DNA from: Acetivibrio thermocellus ATCC 27405 | Lineage (GTDB): Bacteria > Bacillota > Clostridia > Acetivibrionales > Acetivibrionaceae | DNA length: 64,000 nt | Assembly: GCF_000015865.1 (NCBI RefSeq) | Contig: NC_009012.1 | Coordinates: forward strand, 1,827,081-1,891,080 | Direction: 5' to 3' | Shown here: piece after piece, positions 45,481 to 55,083 of the stretch | Numbering within the stretch: the stretch's first letter is position 1 | How the letters are laid out: the number at the start of each line of letters is the position of its first letter | Translations under genes and position numbers: made by a program | The notes under the pieces: model-generated | Seen by the model: the letters and a program-made list of their open reading frames with translations, nothing else | Database searches by the model: none | Told to the model about the DNA's origin: nothing

Positions 45481-45790
45481 CAGCCGAAAATATAAAAAAG
45501 CTGCTCGCCCGAAATAGAAATTTCAGGGCGAACAGCATTATTGTCCGCGGTACCACCTGAATTACTATACCCCTTTGTACAGTCACTCCTCAGTGTTTGC
45601 CGCTTTAACGTTCGGCCTACGTCGCACCTACTCGTCATATCCCATATGACTTTCAGATTGAAGCTGATGAAGTGTTATTCACATGAATTCACTTTACAGG
45701 GTTCTCACTATTCCCCGCTCACTGTAAACGATAATTCATGTTACTTCTCTTCGTCATCGCTTTGTTACAACTTATTACTATTTTTTTACT
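45481..45790 (-). ncRNA. T-box riboswitch (Asn) of the aspS-gatCAB operon
   Basis: On the minus strand the T-box core GGTGGTACCGCGGACA (45542-45557) precedes a terminator (GCTGTTCGCCC and GGGCGAGCAGC, then TTTTTT). Upstream is stem I: GATGA..AAGT paired with ACTTCATC around the AGTA loop. On the 3' side of the specifier loop stands GAATAAC followed by A; AAC (Asn) is in the right place. Uncharged tRNA-Asn would stop termination. Confidence 0.88.
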
Positions 45791-45834
45791 TTATATTTTA
45801 ATACATCTCAACTTACCCTGTCAATAGAAAATTT

Positions 45835-46353
45835 TTATTGTGATATATGAAGTATGGTATAAATCACACCTTTTTCTGTTTTCACTTTTTCTAAATCATC
45901 AATAAAATAAAACACATGGTATTTCCATTTGTCCGGATTATAAATGATTATATACTCCGCATCAATTTTCGGTATCGCATCTTTGATACTTTTTTTAAAG
46001 TTGTTCAAGCTTTCTTTCGGCTCTATTTCTCCCACAGCTTCAAATAAGAAGTTTGCGTCTTTAATTCTTTGCGTTTAGTGTTATCCTGCATTGTGATGCA
46101 ATCATATTTCCACTTCCTTTTGTGCATCCCAATATCTGGATGGCTAAATATTTTAAATGGTCCTACGGCGTGTCTCATAAAAGCATATCTTATTAATGAC
46201 ATTTTCATTATAACCGTTTATGCTTAAGAATAATATGAATAACTTATTGTTTGCATAATAAAATTGCATCCAAACTCTGCTATTAAGAACCACATTATGA
46301 TTTTTAATAAGCTCCTGATAATACCCATTTTTCTCTATCTCGTATTTCCTCAT
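45835..46353 (-). pseudogene. Frame-broken hypothetical gene
   Basis: Three open pieces (46153-46353, 46023-46208, 45835-46035) read on as one protein through shifts: MRKYEIEKNGYYQELIKNHN, then RHAVGPFKIFSHPDIG, WKYDCITMQDNTKR and, in the third frame, IKDANFLFEAVGEIEPKESL. The end is FYFIDDLEKVKTEKGVIYTI. Two frameshifts are needed. The family is unknown. Confidence 0.5.
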
Positions 46354-46589
46354 ATTTCATATATCAAACAGGTAGTTTTTGTAAATTTTTGTTTGCAACA
46401 GACTAACTACTTGATGACCTGCTTCAGGTATCGCCTTTTGATAATACGATAATTCTGTTGAATATCATCCGAAACCGCAAATTGATACACAGCAATTTTC
46501 ACATCATCAGAGACTGATCCATTCCGCTAAGAGCTGTATTTCTCCGGCGTTAAAATGATTTCAGGGAAATTGTACCGGTTAAATTTTTA

Positions 46590-46817
46590 TTACAGCTTCC
46601 TTGCCTTTATAACAAAGGTTACAGGAAACATCATAGCCCTTCGGGCAAATTCACTGTTATCCCTCTGTATGATTTCATCATCAGACTCCTCAATCATTTA
46701 TTCTATAATAAACCCAGCTTTTGACAAAGCATTGACATAGGTCGATAACTTTCGGTCAGATAACGTCAGTGTACTTTCGCCAAAAGATAATGAATACCAA
46801 GATTCATCGAAATAGCA
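46590..46817 (-). pseudogene. SAM-dependent methyltransferase C-terminal remnant
   Basis: CYFDESWYSLSFGESTLTLS, then DRKLSTYVNALSKAGFIIE, a TAA, and MIEESDDEIIQRDNSEFARR then AMMFPVTFVIKARKL match the C-terminal end of class I methyltransferases that act on small molecules or lipids. The SAM-binding half is absent. Confidence 0.55.
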
Positions 46818-46862
46818 TTTTTTAGAAACTCAAATTATGTATGCCCTGTATTATTTTTCATA

Positions 46863-47386
46863 TTAATATGGAACATAAGGCAAAATCGCCCATGTAACAT
46901 CATGAGCGGAAATATTTCTGCGTTCCAAGTACTTGTATCCAACGGTTGCTTGTCCACATGGGTACTTTTTGCAATCAAAGCAAGTTTTAAGCTGTTCGGT
47001 ATGTAAACATTTTAACGGCTCACACAACTCATTTCCTTCACGACGACAATGACAACCGGTAGTATCACAACCGGTGCATCGCATATCCCAGGAAGATACG
47101 CCATACACGGCATTTTCTTTTGGAAATGGCTTGCGGTTCGGCTTTTTCTTAATAAGTATCAGCTTTTTGACAGCTTCCAGAGTTTTTAAATCATCTACTC
47201 GAATTAACAGCCATTTACCATCGTGCAGGGTGCGTTCACGTTCATAAGCTGTTGTATCTCAAGCGGGAACTCATGCTTTACTGCTTCAAACTTTTCTCTT
47301 TCGGCTTTACCGAGGACAATCAGGAAATCATAATGATCTTCGTGCCTCCCAAAGAACATAAAATCGTCCTCAATCAGTATAACCAT
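46863..47386 (-). pseudogene. DUF3788/Cys-rich (DUF3795-like) protein, frameshifted
   Basis: The first piece (47204-47386: DFMFFGRHEDHYDFLIVLGK) and the second (46863-47108 extended: WLLIRVDDLKTLEAVKKL to CTGCDTTGCHCRREGNE and CFDCKKYPCG) are in neighbouring frames. They join near ATGGTAAATGG (about 47213), where one shift gives GKWLLIRVDD. The first half looks like DUF3788 and the cysteines (CTGCDTTGCHC, CFDCKKYPC) like a metal-binding tail. One frameshift breaks it. Confidence 0.6.
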
Positions 47387-47523
47387 ATGGCTTTTTAACG
47401 CCTTCCGCGTATAAGGCTCCGCAATTTATCGTGTTATATATTTTTTGGTTTCCGACGGTTCCCCTGAAAATATAAAAAGGCATCTAGGATAATTTACTAA
47501 GTATTTTTTATTCGGCCATCAAT

Positions 47524-48657
47524 TTATTTAACTACAATCAGCTCATAATCCCGCGTACCCAAACCGATTCTCTCCGCGTGCTCCAAACAGGAACGCCATT
47601 CGGATTCGGGCGTGGTGTTGATGAAGTGGTCATGATGGTCAACAAAGTCCGGTTTATTCATGTTGTCGGTCAGGCGGCTTCCCGGAAGTGGTGTAGCTTT
47701 CAGACATGCGTCTACACACGCTTGATCCAATGCTACCGGGTCAAAGGACGCAAACATACCCAAATCTGGTAAAATAGGCACGTCATTTTCCCCATGACAG
47801 TCGCAGTAAGGGGATACATCCACCACCAGGGAAATATGGAAGCAAGGACGGCCGTCCACCACTGCCTTGGCGTATTCCGCCATACGACAGTTTAACTGCT
47901 CGATGGCAGCATCGTCTTCAAATGAAATAGCATCAAAATTACACGAACCAAGGCAACGACCACAGCCCACGCAATTTTCCTTATCAACCGTCATCTTTTT
48001 GTGAACTGTGTCAAATACTAAAGCGTTGTTGGCACACTCTTTCAGACAACTGCGGCAGCCCCGGCACAAATGCTGATCGATATGCGGCTTGCCATTACTG
48101 TGCTGTTCCTTTTTCCCTGCGCGGGAGCCACAGCCCATGCCTATGTTTTTAATCGCTCCGCCGAAACCAGTCATCTCATGCCCCTTGAAATGAGTCAGAC
48201 TGATGAACACGTCGGCATCCATAATGGCCCGCCCGATTCTGGCTTCCTTTACATATTGTCCTCCCTTTACAGGTACTGCGATATCATCGGTACCCTTTAG
48301 TCCATCCCCGATCAGAATAGGACATCCTACTGTCAGCGGTGTAAAGCCGTTTTCCCATGCACACTCCAAATGCTCAAGGGCATTTTTTCGTTTTCCGGGA
48401 TACATAGTATTGCAGTCGGTCAAAAAAGGCTTGCCGCCCAGCTCCTTTACAACGTCAACCACAGCCCTGGCATAATTGGGACGAAGATAGCTGATATTTC
48501 CCAGCTCACCAAAATGCATCTTGATAGCGACAAACTTGCCGTCCATATCTATCTGACTGATACCGGCTTTTTTTATGAGTTTCTTAAGTTTTGTAGGCAG
48601 TCCGTCTCCGAAAGGCACCGTGCGAAAATCCGAAAAATAAACCTTTGCTTTTTCCAT
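47524..48657 (-). CDS. DUF362 protein with ferredoxin domain
   Basis: The 377-residue protein has the DUF362 core (VAIKMHFGELGNISYLRPNY, FISLTHFKGHEMTGFGGA, IKNIGMGCGSRAGK) and, in residues 190-235, two 4Fe-4S motifs (CRGCRSCLKEC; CVGCGRCLGSC). DUF362 proteins are cytoplasmic iron-sulfur proteins of unknown reaction, common in anaerobes. It is a single-gene unit. Confidence 0.9.
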   Translation of the reverse strand: MEKAKVYFSDFRTVPFGDGLPTKLKKLIKKAGISQIDMDGKFVAIKMHFGELGNISYLRPNYARAVVDVVKELGGKPFLTDCNTMYPGKRKNALEHLECAWENGFTPLTVGCPILIGDGLKGTDDIAVPVKGGQYVKEARIGRAIMDADVFISLTHFKGHEMTGFGGAIKNIGMGCGSRAGKKEQHSNGKPHIDQHLCRGCRSCLKECANNALVFDTVHKKMTVDKENCVGCGRCLGSCNFDAISFEDDAAIEQLNCRMAEYAKAVVDGRPCFHISLVVDVSPYCDCHGENDVPILPDLGMFASFDPVALDQACVDACLKATPLPGSRLTDNMNKPDFVDHHDHFINTTPESEWRSCLEHAERIGLGTRDYELIVVK

Positions 48658-49041
48658 TTATTGCTCGCTCCTTTTATTGAAATTATTGTCTATATATATT
48701 CGCCTATTTTATAACCAACGCAAATGTCCAAGCTGTTTTGTCAGCAGACACTGACTCTATTCCATCACACTTAGAACACTCTCACAGGCTTTTTTTCGAG
48801 AATCGAAAAGTGTATAATCTATCCCGTCTCTTCAGTAAATCCCTTACTTACTTGTGTTAATTAAATTATACCGATAAAATTACTTATTTGGAATGGGAAC
48901 AAAAAAATTATTAGTAGTTGAATTGCGCATTATTTTTGTGTTTTGTTTTTATTGGTACTAAACGGTGGTATATTTATTACAGGTCTTTTATAACATGTTG
49001 GAAAGTTTCTAAATAAATTTAAATGAACGGAGGAGTATTAA
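48658..49041. other. Divergent intergenic region
   Basis: 384 AT-rich bases hold the upstream regions of the DUF362 gene and the DUF2871 gene. No gene, riboswitch or clear promoter is seen. Confidence 0.4.
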
Positions 49042-49476
49042 ATGAAGAAAGTTGCAAAATTAAGTTTTTTTTATAGTATGTTGGGATTGTTTTTTGGAGC
49101 TTTTTACAGGGAATTCACAAAAATAAACGGCTTTACAGGAAAAACTGTCTTAAGCGGTGTGCATCCTCATATATTAGTTTTAGGCGCAATTTTCTTCTTA
49201 ATTGTATTATTACTGGAAAAATCCTTTGAATTAAGTAAGAACAAGAATTTTAACAAATTCTTTATAACTTACAATATCGGACTTTTATTATCATTTATAA
49301 TGATGGCTATACGTGGATGTATTGAGGTATTAAAACTTGAAATATCAACAGTGATAGATTCTTCGATTTCCGGTATGGCAGGCTTAGGTCATATTATTAT
49401 GACAATAGCTTACATCTTATTCTTCATAATATTACTTAATAGAATCAATGTCGCTGATAATAATAAAATAAAGTAG
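49042..49476 (+). CDS. DUF2871 family membrane protein
   Basis: The 144-residue protein has four predicted helices and the family motif SGVHPHILVLGAIFFL with two His near helix 2 and SGMAGLGHIIMTI near helix 4. The histidines in membrane segments could bind heme or metal. RBS acggaggag is good. The role is not known. Confidence 0.8.
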   Translation: MKKVAKLSFFYSMLGLFFGAFYREFTKINGFTGKTVLSGVHPHILVLGAIFFLIVLLLEKSFELSKNKNFNKFFITYNIGLLLSFIMMAIRGCIEVLKLEISTVIDSSISGMAGLGHIIMTIAYILFFIILLNRINVADNNKIK

Positions 49477-49548
49477 ACTGTAAATATGATTTATACCCTT
49501 TTTGTAAATGTCAATAAAAATTTTGCTGTTTCAATACATTTCATTATC

Positions 49549-50295
49549 TCATTTCCTGCCATTTTGCAGGAAAAACCCGCTTTTAGCTTTTGGCAATAAA
49601 ATATCCTGAAACGCCTTATCATGCTCGATAAGGAAAGATTCTTCAAATCCTTTTTCAGCATTACTGATAAAATACGACTTTATATATTTTATTGTATCTG
49701 ACGGAGCTTCCAAAATGGTTTCACCGATTTCAATTGCACGCTGTAACAGGTCAGAGCTATTTGTAATTTCGCTCACTAATCCAATACGTAATGCCTCTTT
49801 TGCATCAATTTTACGACCTGTCAGGCAGAGTTCCCGCGCGATACCGTCTTTAACTATCCATCTTAGAGGAGTATAAAGCGGAGGTGCACCAAATTTTACT
49901 TCGGGATGCCCAAATGTTGCAGAATCGGAACATATCCGTATATCACAAAGGGTTGCCAAATCAAATCCACCACCCATTGCCGCTCCGTTTATAGCGGCAA
50001 TCGTTGGTTTTGAAAATTTCCAAATATACCTGTGATATTTTGAGGAAGATTCAAAAAGTGCATCAAATATAGAAGGATTATTAAACTCATTTAAATCGAA
50101 CCCGGCTGAAAATGAACTTCCTGCTCCGGTAAATATTACAACGTTTATATCTGATGACTGCTCCAATTCACATAAACAATCAGAAATCTCAATTCTCATC
50201 TGAATGTTTATGGCATTTCGTTTCTCAGGGCGGTTTAAGGTAATTAACCCTATGCCGTCTTTCACCTGTCTGTACTGAATAGTGCTATATTTCAT
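49549..50295 (-). CDS. Enoyl-CoA hydratase/isomerase family protein
   Basis: The 248-residue product (ATG 50295, RBS ggaggt) is a crotonase-fold protein: ITLNRPEKRNAINIQM, the oxyanion hole AGFDLNEF and NGAAMGGGFDLATLCD. Residues at the usual acid-base Glu position (FGHPEVKFGA) include one Glu (E in HPEV). It stands alone, without beta-oxidation genes, so the substrate is not clear. Confidence 0.88.
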   Translation of the reverse strand: MKYSTIQYRQVKDGIGLITLNRPEKRNAINIQMRIEISDCLCELEQSSDINVVIFTGAGSSFSAGFDLNEFNNPSIFDALFESSSKYHRYIWKFSKPTIAAINGAAMGGGFDLATLCDIRICSDSATFGHPEVKFGAPPLYTPLRWIVKDGIARELCLTGRKIDAKEALRIGLVSEITNSSDLLQRAIEIGETILEAPSDTIKYIKSYFISNAEKGFEESFLIEHDKAFQDILLPKAKSGFFLQNGRK

Positions 50296-50503
50296 TCTGT
50301 ACCTCCATTTTTTATATGTTCTGTGTGTTTTTTTCAATTCATTCGTCGTTAAGACGCTGCCGAATCTCATTGCCTGGGTAATTAAAATTGCTTAGTGAAG
50401 CTGTTTGGCACTAATTGTGCCTACATTATTTGAAACATTCATGTATCTTATATTAATAATTCTTCGCCGAGTTTGGAAAACCGTAATCTTGATACTCCAA
50501 CAA

Positions 50504-51175
50504 TTATTTAATAGCAGCAATTACAGAGAATTTATGATAAGAATACAAACATTTCACCTCTGAAAAATTACATTTATATAACATCTCAATCTCTGTTTCA
50601 ACCGAGCACTCCTTATCTAATTTTCTGCGTTCTTTCCACAGTTCGATATCCCGATCCGTCAATCCGCTGTTATATAATTGCTTTTCCCAATATGAATCAA
50701 ACCACTTATTCATATTAGATGTTCCTGCACAAAACTGATCATAATTAACGAACACTCCACCTAGCGGCAGCTTATTGTAAATGTTCCTGAACAATTCTTC
50801 TTTTTGCATATCCTCCAGATGGTGAATTGATAATGCTGATATAATAGCATCAAAATTTCCCTCCGGAAGGTCCTTTGAATAATCTAATATTTTATGCTGT
50901 ATTCTGTCAATCCCCGCAAATCTTTTTCTTGAGATTTCCAGCATTTCATCGGCAATATCAACTAATACATATTCCGCTGACGGGCATTCTTTATACCAAT
51001 AATATGTAAGTAATCCTGTTCCGGCTCCCAGATCCAACACACGACTCGGTGTATCAATATTGGAAATAATCAGTTTGGTAATGCTTTCATAATAATCATC
51101 AAAGCAAGGAATAAACTTCCTACGATTACAATCATACTCTTTTGCAATCAAATTAAACTGTTCTTCTATAGTCAT
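50504..51175 (-). CDS. Class I SAM-dependent methyltransferase
   Basis: The 223-residue enzyme (ATG 51175, RBS gggagg) has SAM-binding motif I VLDLGAGTGLLTYYW, motif II YVLVDIADEML, and SALSIHHLE in post-motif. The DUF/type is Methyltransf_25-like; it methylates a small molecule, lipid or tRNA. A following LPLGGVFVNYDQF helix fits. The substrate is unknown. Confidence 0.88.
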   Translation of the reverse strand: MTIEEQFNLIAKEYDCNRRKFIPCFDDYYESITKLIISNIDTPSRVLDLGAGTGLLTYYWYKECPSAEYVLVDIADEMLEISRKRFAGIDRIQHKILDYSKDLPEGNFDAIISALSIHHLEDMQKEELFRNIYNKLPLGGVFVNYDQFCAGTSNMNKWFDSYWEKQLYNSGLTDRDIELWKERRKLDKECSVETEIEMLYKCNFSEVKCLYSYHKFSVIAAIK

Positions 51176-51346
51176 AACTTTTCCTCCCAAGTTTATTAGA
51201 AAAGCGTCCGGTTTAATAAATGAGAATTTTATCTTTCATCCTTGTACAATTAATATTGTTATTTCATCAGTGACTTTTGCCACTGTTCGACCCTGTTAAC
51301 ATAATGTCATATTTGTTGCTTTTCTAAACATCAAGCACTTCTATGT

Positions 51347-51366
51347 GCCATCCCCTAGGGGATGGC
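51347..51366. repeat. Perfect 20-bp palindrome before the IS110 gene
   Basis: gccatcccct-aggggatggc reads the same on both strands and lies in the non-coding left end of the IS110 element, about 310 bases before the transposase start. Confidence 0.8.
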
Positions 51367-51459
51367 GGTGGCTTTCAAATCCTGCCGCCTGCGGTTCCCC
51401 ATCTATGACCGCTTGCTAGCTTTCGTCTGGCCTGAACCTTGTCAATCATGTATAATATT

Positions 51460-51678
51460 TTCCGGACTTGGAGAGTGTTTGTAATCACTCCTGGGACGGA
51501 CCTTATTGGGCCGACTACCCGTAAGAAAGAGTATTTATCCATTCCGGTAAGTCTAAATGATTTGGCTGGTTGAGGCCAGCATTTCAGCTGGCTCCTCGTG
51601 TCACACGCAAGGTTGTTTACTTACATGAGAAGGAATGGAGTCTTTTAAGTCCATTAATCTTATAAAGGAGGCATTTTT
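51460..51678 (+). ncRNA. Candidate bridge RNA region of the IS110 element
   Basis: The 5' non-coding end of the IS110 element holds hairpins (GGAGagTG with CACTCC at about 51470-51494; GCTGG with GGCCAGC; GGCTGGTTGAGGCCAGC near 51571). In IS110-family elements such an RNA holds the two loops that guide DNA to target and donor. TATAAT at 51450-51455 could start it. The true ends are not determined. Confidence 0.45.
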
Positions 51679-52968
51679 ATGAATTTTAGACCCATCGCCG
51701 GAATCGATGTCGGCAAGTTCTTCAGTGAGATGGCAATTCTTTCTCCATCCAATGAAGTAATTGCCCGCATGAAGATCCGCCATGATTCCAGTACTGACGT
51801 TGAAAGAGCCGTTGAATTACTGAAAAAAACGGAAAAGGACTTTGATTCTAGGCCTTTCGTCGTCATGGAATCCACTGGGCACTATCACAAAATCCTTTTC
51901 CATTCACTTTATAAAGCTGGATTTGAGGTTTCTGTCATAAACCCCATCCAAACTGATTCTATCAAAAATATTGGAATAAGGAAAGTGAAAAATGATAAAG
52001 TGGATGCCCGGAAAATTGCTCTGCTATACAGATTTCAGGAGCTTAAAACTACCAATATCCCCGACGAGGATATTGAATGTCTGCGAAGCCTTTGCCGCCA
52101 GTACTACAAGCTCTCTGACGAACTTACTGCTTACAAAAACAGGCTTATGGGTATTGTTGACCAACTCATGCTAAACTTCAAGGATGTATTCCCTAATATC
52201 TTTTCAAAGGCTGCTCTTGCAGTATTGGAGAAATATCCTGCACCTGCGCATATTCTTAAAGCGAACAGAAACAAGTTGATTGCACTGATACAGAAGAATT
52301 CCCGCAGAAGCCTTAAATGGGCAACTGCAAAGTATGAGCTTTTGAATTCCAAGGCCAAAGAATTTGCACCTTTAAGCATTAGTAACTCTTCAAATGTTGC
52401 CATGCTTGGTGTGTATATCTCTATGATTAAAACCTTGGAAGAAAACCTTGAGAAAGTCCTCAAAGCCATTCGTTCATTGATTATTGAAGATATGGCAAAG
52501 GACATGCCCATGCTGGCACTGACTCTCGAGCTTCTACAAAGCATTCCAGGTATAGGACTTATCTCTGCTGTTACCATTCTGGCTGAAATTGGCGACTTTT
52601 CAGCCTTTTCAAAGCCAGGCAAGCTAGTTGCTTATTTCGGTATTGACCCCTCTGTAATGCAGTCCGGAGAGTTTACCGGCACACAAAACAAGATGTCAAA
52701 AAGGGGGTCAAGACTGCTTCGCAGAGTACTTTTCACAATTGCTCTTGCTAATATCCGCACCAAGCGGGACAAAACAGCTTGCAACCCTGTACTGATGGAA
52801 TATTACAAAAACAAATGCCAGAGCAAGCCCAAGAAAGTAGCTTTGGGGGCTGTTATGCGTAAGCTTGTTAATTATATTTTTGCTGTTCTTAGGGATAGAA
52901 AGCCTTACGAATTACGTTCTCCCCAAGAGCACGCGCAAATGCTTGCAGCGAAGCACACAGCAGCTTAG
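51679..52968 (+). CDS. IS110-family transposase (recombinase)
   Basis: The 429-residue protein has the N-terminal RuvC-like DEDD domain (IAGIDVGKFFSEMAIL, VVMESTGHYHKIL, DKVDARKIALLYR) and the C-terminal transposase_20 domain with its catalytic Ser region (IPGIGLISAVTILAEIGDF, KLVAYFGIDPSVMQSG, NKMSKRGSRLLRRVLF). The length is full. ATG has aaaggaggc upstream. No stop or shift is seen, so it can be active. Confidence 0.96.
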   Translation: MNFRPIAGIDVGKFFSEMAILSPSNEVIARMKIRHDSSTDVERAVELLKKTEKDFDSRPFVVMESTGHYHKILFHSLYKAGFEVSVINPIQTDSIKNIGIRKVKNDKVDARKIALLYRFQELKTTNIPDEDIECLRSLCRQYYKLSDELTAYKNRLMGIVDQLMLNFKDVFPNIFSKAALAVLEKYPAPAHILKANRNKLIALIQKNSRRSLKWATAKYELLNSKAKEFAPLSISNSSNVAMLGVYISMIKTLEENLEKVLKAIRSLIIEDMAKDMPMLALTLELLQSIPGIGLISAVTILAEIGDFSAFSKPGKLVAYFGIDPSVMQSGEFTGTQNKMSKRGSRLLRRVLFTIALANIRTKRDKTACNPVLMEYYKNKCQSKPKKVALGAVMRKLVNYIFAVLRDRKPYELRSPQEHAQMLAAKHTAA

Positions 52969-53665
52969 TAGTACTTGTACTCGATGTTTAGTTTTCAAAA
53001 ATCAATTTACTATTTCAGGCCAGCTATTTTATGTCTACTAATCTTAGGTGGTCTTGTCGTTGTGCCTTTTTTCGCTGTCAGGAGTTTTAGAAAATTCTTA
53101 AAATTTTTTCTTAAAAACTCTTGACTTTAATTAGCTGGTCTTTCTTATTTTTTATTTATTATCTCAGATTATTGACCAAATTGCCAATACTTTAAAATAT
53201 CGAACCTATTTTTCGAGTCCAGTCAACCGGAAATCAACTCAATGTCGTCACCATACATTTTCCAGTTTAGTATACCTTTCATTTTAATTTTCATTTAACT
53301 CAGATCTGTTTCACCCGTTTTCATGTTTCTTCCAGGATATCCTTTCGGTATATCTTGTTATACAACGCATGGAATTATCTCTTTCGGTCAGCTTTAGCTG
53401 CAAGGTATAGTCTGTTTTGGAAGTCTCGTACTTTTCCACGGGTGTTAATAGCTTTATCGGCAATCACCGGCACTTTTCTCCTTTACAGACTTGAATAAAA
53501 TTCTTAGGTCAACGCACAACAGTTTTTTGCTTACATGTTTCAAGTCCGCCGCAGGGTTATGGAATAAGAGGCTTAAGGTAGCTTTTGATATTGATCCTTT
53601 GAATAATTTGATACCAATAAGAGAAAAATAGCGTTAAAAAAGAAAGAATCGTGATAGAGAAAATC
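52969..53665. other. Region between the IS110 gene and the oxalate decarboxylase remnant
   Basis: The first part must hold the right end of the IS110 element; the exact end is not clear. On the plus strand a 45-codon open frame without a visible start (LWNKRLKVAFDIDPLNNLIP to IREK, stop near 53630) may be another remnant. Nothing else is seen. Confidence 0.35.
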
Positions 53666-53667
53666 CG

Positions 53668-54485
53668 ATGTTCTTTGATAAAGGAGATTACTCAGAGCAC
53701 AACACCTTTTCTATTTCAGAACTGTTTGCCCACATGCCCATCGACCTTCTGTCGGCAAACTTTGGAGTGCCTGAAGAAACCTTTAAAAACATTCCTAAAA
53801 AAGAAGTATATATTACAGACAGTGGCGACCCAGGAACCCTGGAATCCCAGACCGTAGATTCTCCTACAGGGAAAGTTCCTCTTTCATACAATACAAGCAT
53901 GAGCTTTGCAAGGTACCGCCAATCAAAGGTGACGGAAGAACCATTCAAATTCTTGACAGTCGCAATTTTCCTGCCTGCAAAACTGTAGCAGCAGCTCTCG
54001 TAACAGTAGAACCAGGTGCTATGAGGAAGATACATTCGCATACCAATCAGGATGAATTCCAATATTATATTAGGGACAAATATTATAAGGGCAGGGCAAG
54101 AATGACAGAATTTATGCCGGATTCCAAAGCCCGTACTTTCAACTATAGTCCGGGAGATGTAGGCTATGTCCCGGTAGGCGGGTTCCATTATGTGCAGAAC
54201 ATTGGCGATGAACCTCTGTAATTTCTTGAGGTCTTTAACAGCGAACATTTTGCTGATGTATCACTTGCTCAATGGCTCGCAATAACTCCACGTGAAGTGG
54301 TGAAATCAGTATTGAACCTTCCTGATGAGTTCCTTGATAATTTACGCAAAGAAAGAAATCCCGTGGTGAAATACAAAGGTTTTGAATTTCCGCCTGCCAA
54401 AAACACACCACAGAACGTCTGCTACTTTAAGGATTTTGATTTCAACGCACCTGCTGACCCGGACGACAAAAACTTTTCTGTTTGA
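53668..54485 (+). pseudogene. Oxalate decarboxylase-type bicupin, C-terminal part, decayed
   Basis: The reading MFFDKGDYSEHNTFSISELF and AHMPIDLLSANFGVPEETF equals the second half of OxdC-type bicupins. The metal-binding cupin core is IHSHTNQDEFQYY with the distal His in GGFHYVQN. A frameshift near 53930, a small insertion (DKYYK) near 54080, and an in-frame TAA at 54219 break it; then FLEVFNSEHFADVSLAQW continues in the same frame to LNLPDEFLDNLRK and KNFSV. The N-terminal cupin is absent. Confidence 0.85.
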
Positions 54486-54834
54486 ATTGGTGTTTTTTGA
54501 AAGAAGCTTTCAGTAATTCTTCAGGTGTTTTATTTCCTTCTTCAAAATCTTTTTCTATTCTTGCTATTTTCTTCTCCCTTTTTTCGATAAATAGTTTTGT
54601 TTCAGGATCAATTTTTCCATCCGGAAATGCTTTTTTCAAATCCCTTAAAGCCGTCTTAGCAGAAATTAAAGCACACTTTAATTCTTCCGCAAATTCTTCT
54701 TGAGTTTTTACTTTCCAAACAAGCTTTTCAATTTCAAGGCTTTTTTTCTTTAATTCATTTGCTTTCTTTGTTCTTTCTTCATCGTCTTTTATGTCATAAA
54801 GAGTACTCTTTTCGCTCTCAAATTCCTTTTTCAT
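54482..54834 (-). CDS. Hypothetical coiled-coil protein
   Basis: The frame gives about 118 mostly charged, helical residues (EKSTLYDIKDDEERTKKANE, KKKSLEIEKLVWKVK, EFAEELKCALISAKTALRD). Its coding look is much better than the overlapping strand's. RBS is weak. The end reads into the oxalate decarboxylase remnant. Family unknown. Confidence 0.45.
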
Positions 54835-54918
54835 ATTATCATACAATATTCTTTTTATTTATTAATATCAACAATTCAATCTGTTGTACTACCTGATAGT
54901 TTACAAGTTCAAGGAATA

Positions 54919-55077
54919 TTATGGCAAGTTAAGAAGCGTTGTGATTATTCCAACTGCGGTAAAGACAATTACAAAAGTTAAGAACGCATAGTAAACACCA
55001 ATTATTCCATAATTATAATAATCACCGGTCCCAAAGAATATAGTAAGTGTCGATGATCTTTCGGATGTCAACATCAT
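54919..55077 (-). pseudogene. C-terminal fragment of an ABC permease
   Basis: MMLTSERSSTLTIFFGTGDY then YNYGIIGVYYAFLTFVIVFT and AVGIITTLLNLP read as the last loop and helix of a binding-protein-dependent permease (iron or spermidine type). The start lies just six bases after the next gene's stop; the rest of the permease is lost. Confidence 0.45.
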
Positions 55078-55083
55078 AGAAAT

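Noticed and set aside
45435..45638. N-terminal extension of AspRS
   Set aside because: It would translate the T-box terminator and leader; ATG 45434 has the right RBS and matches the family start.
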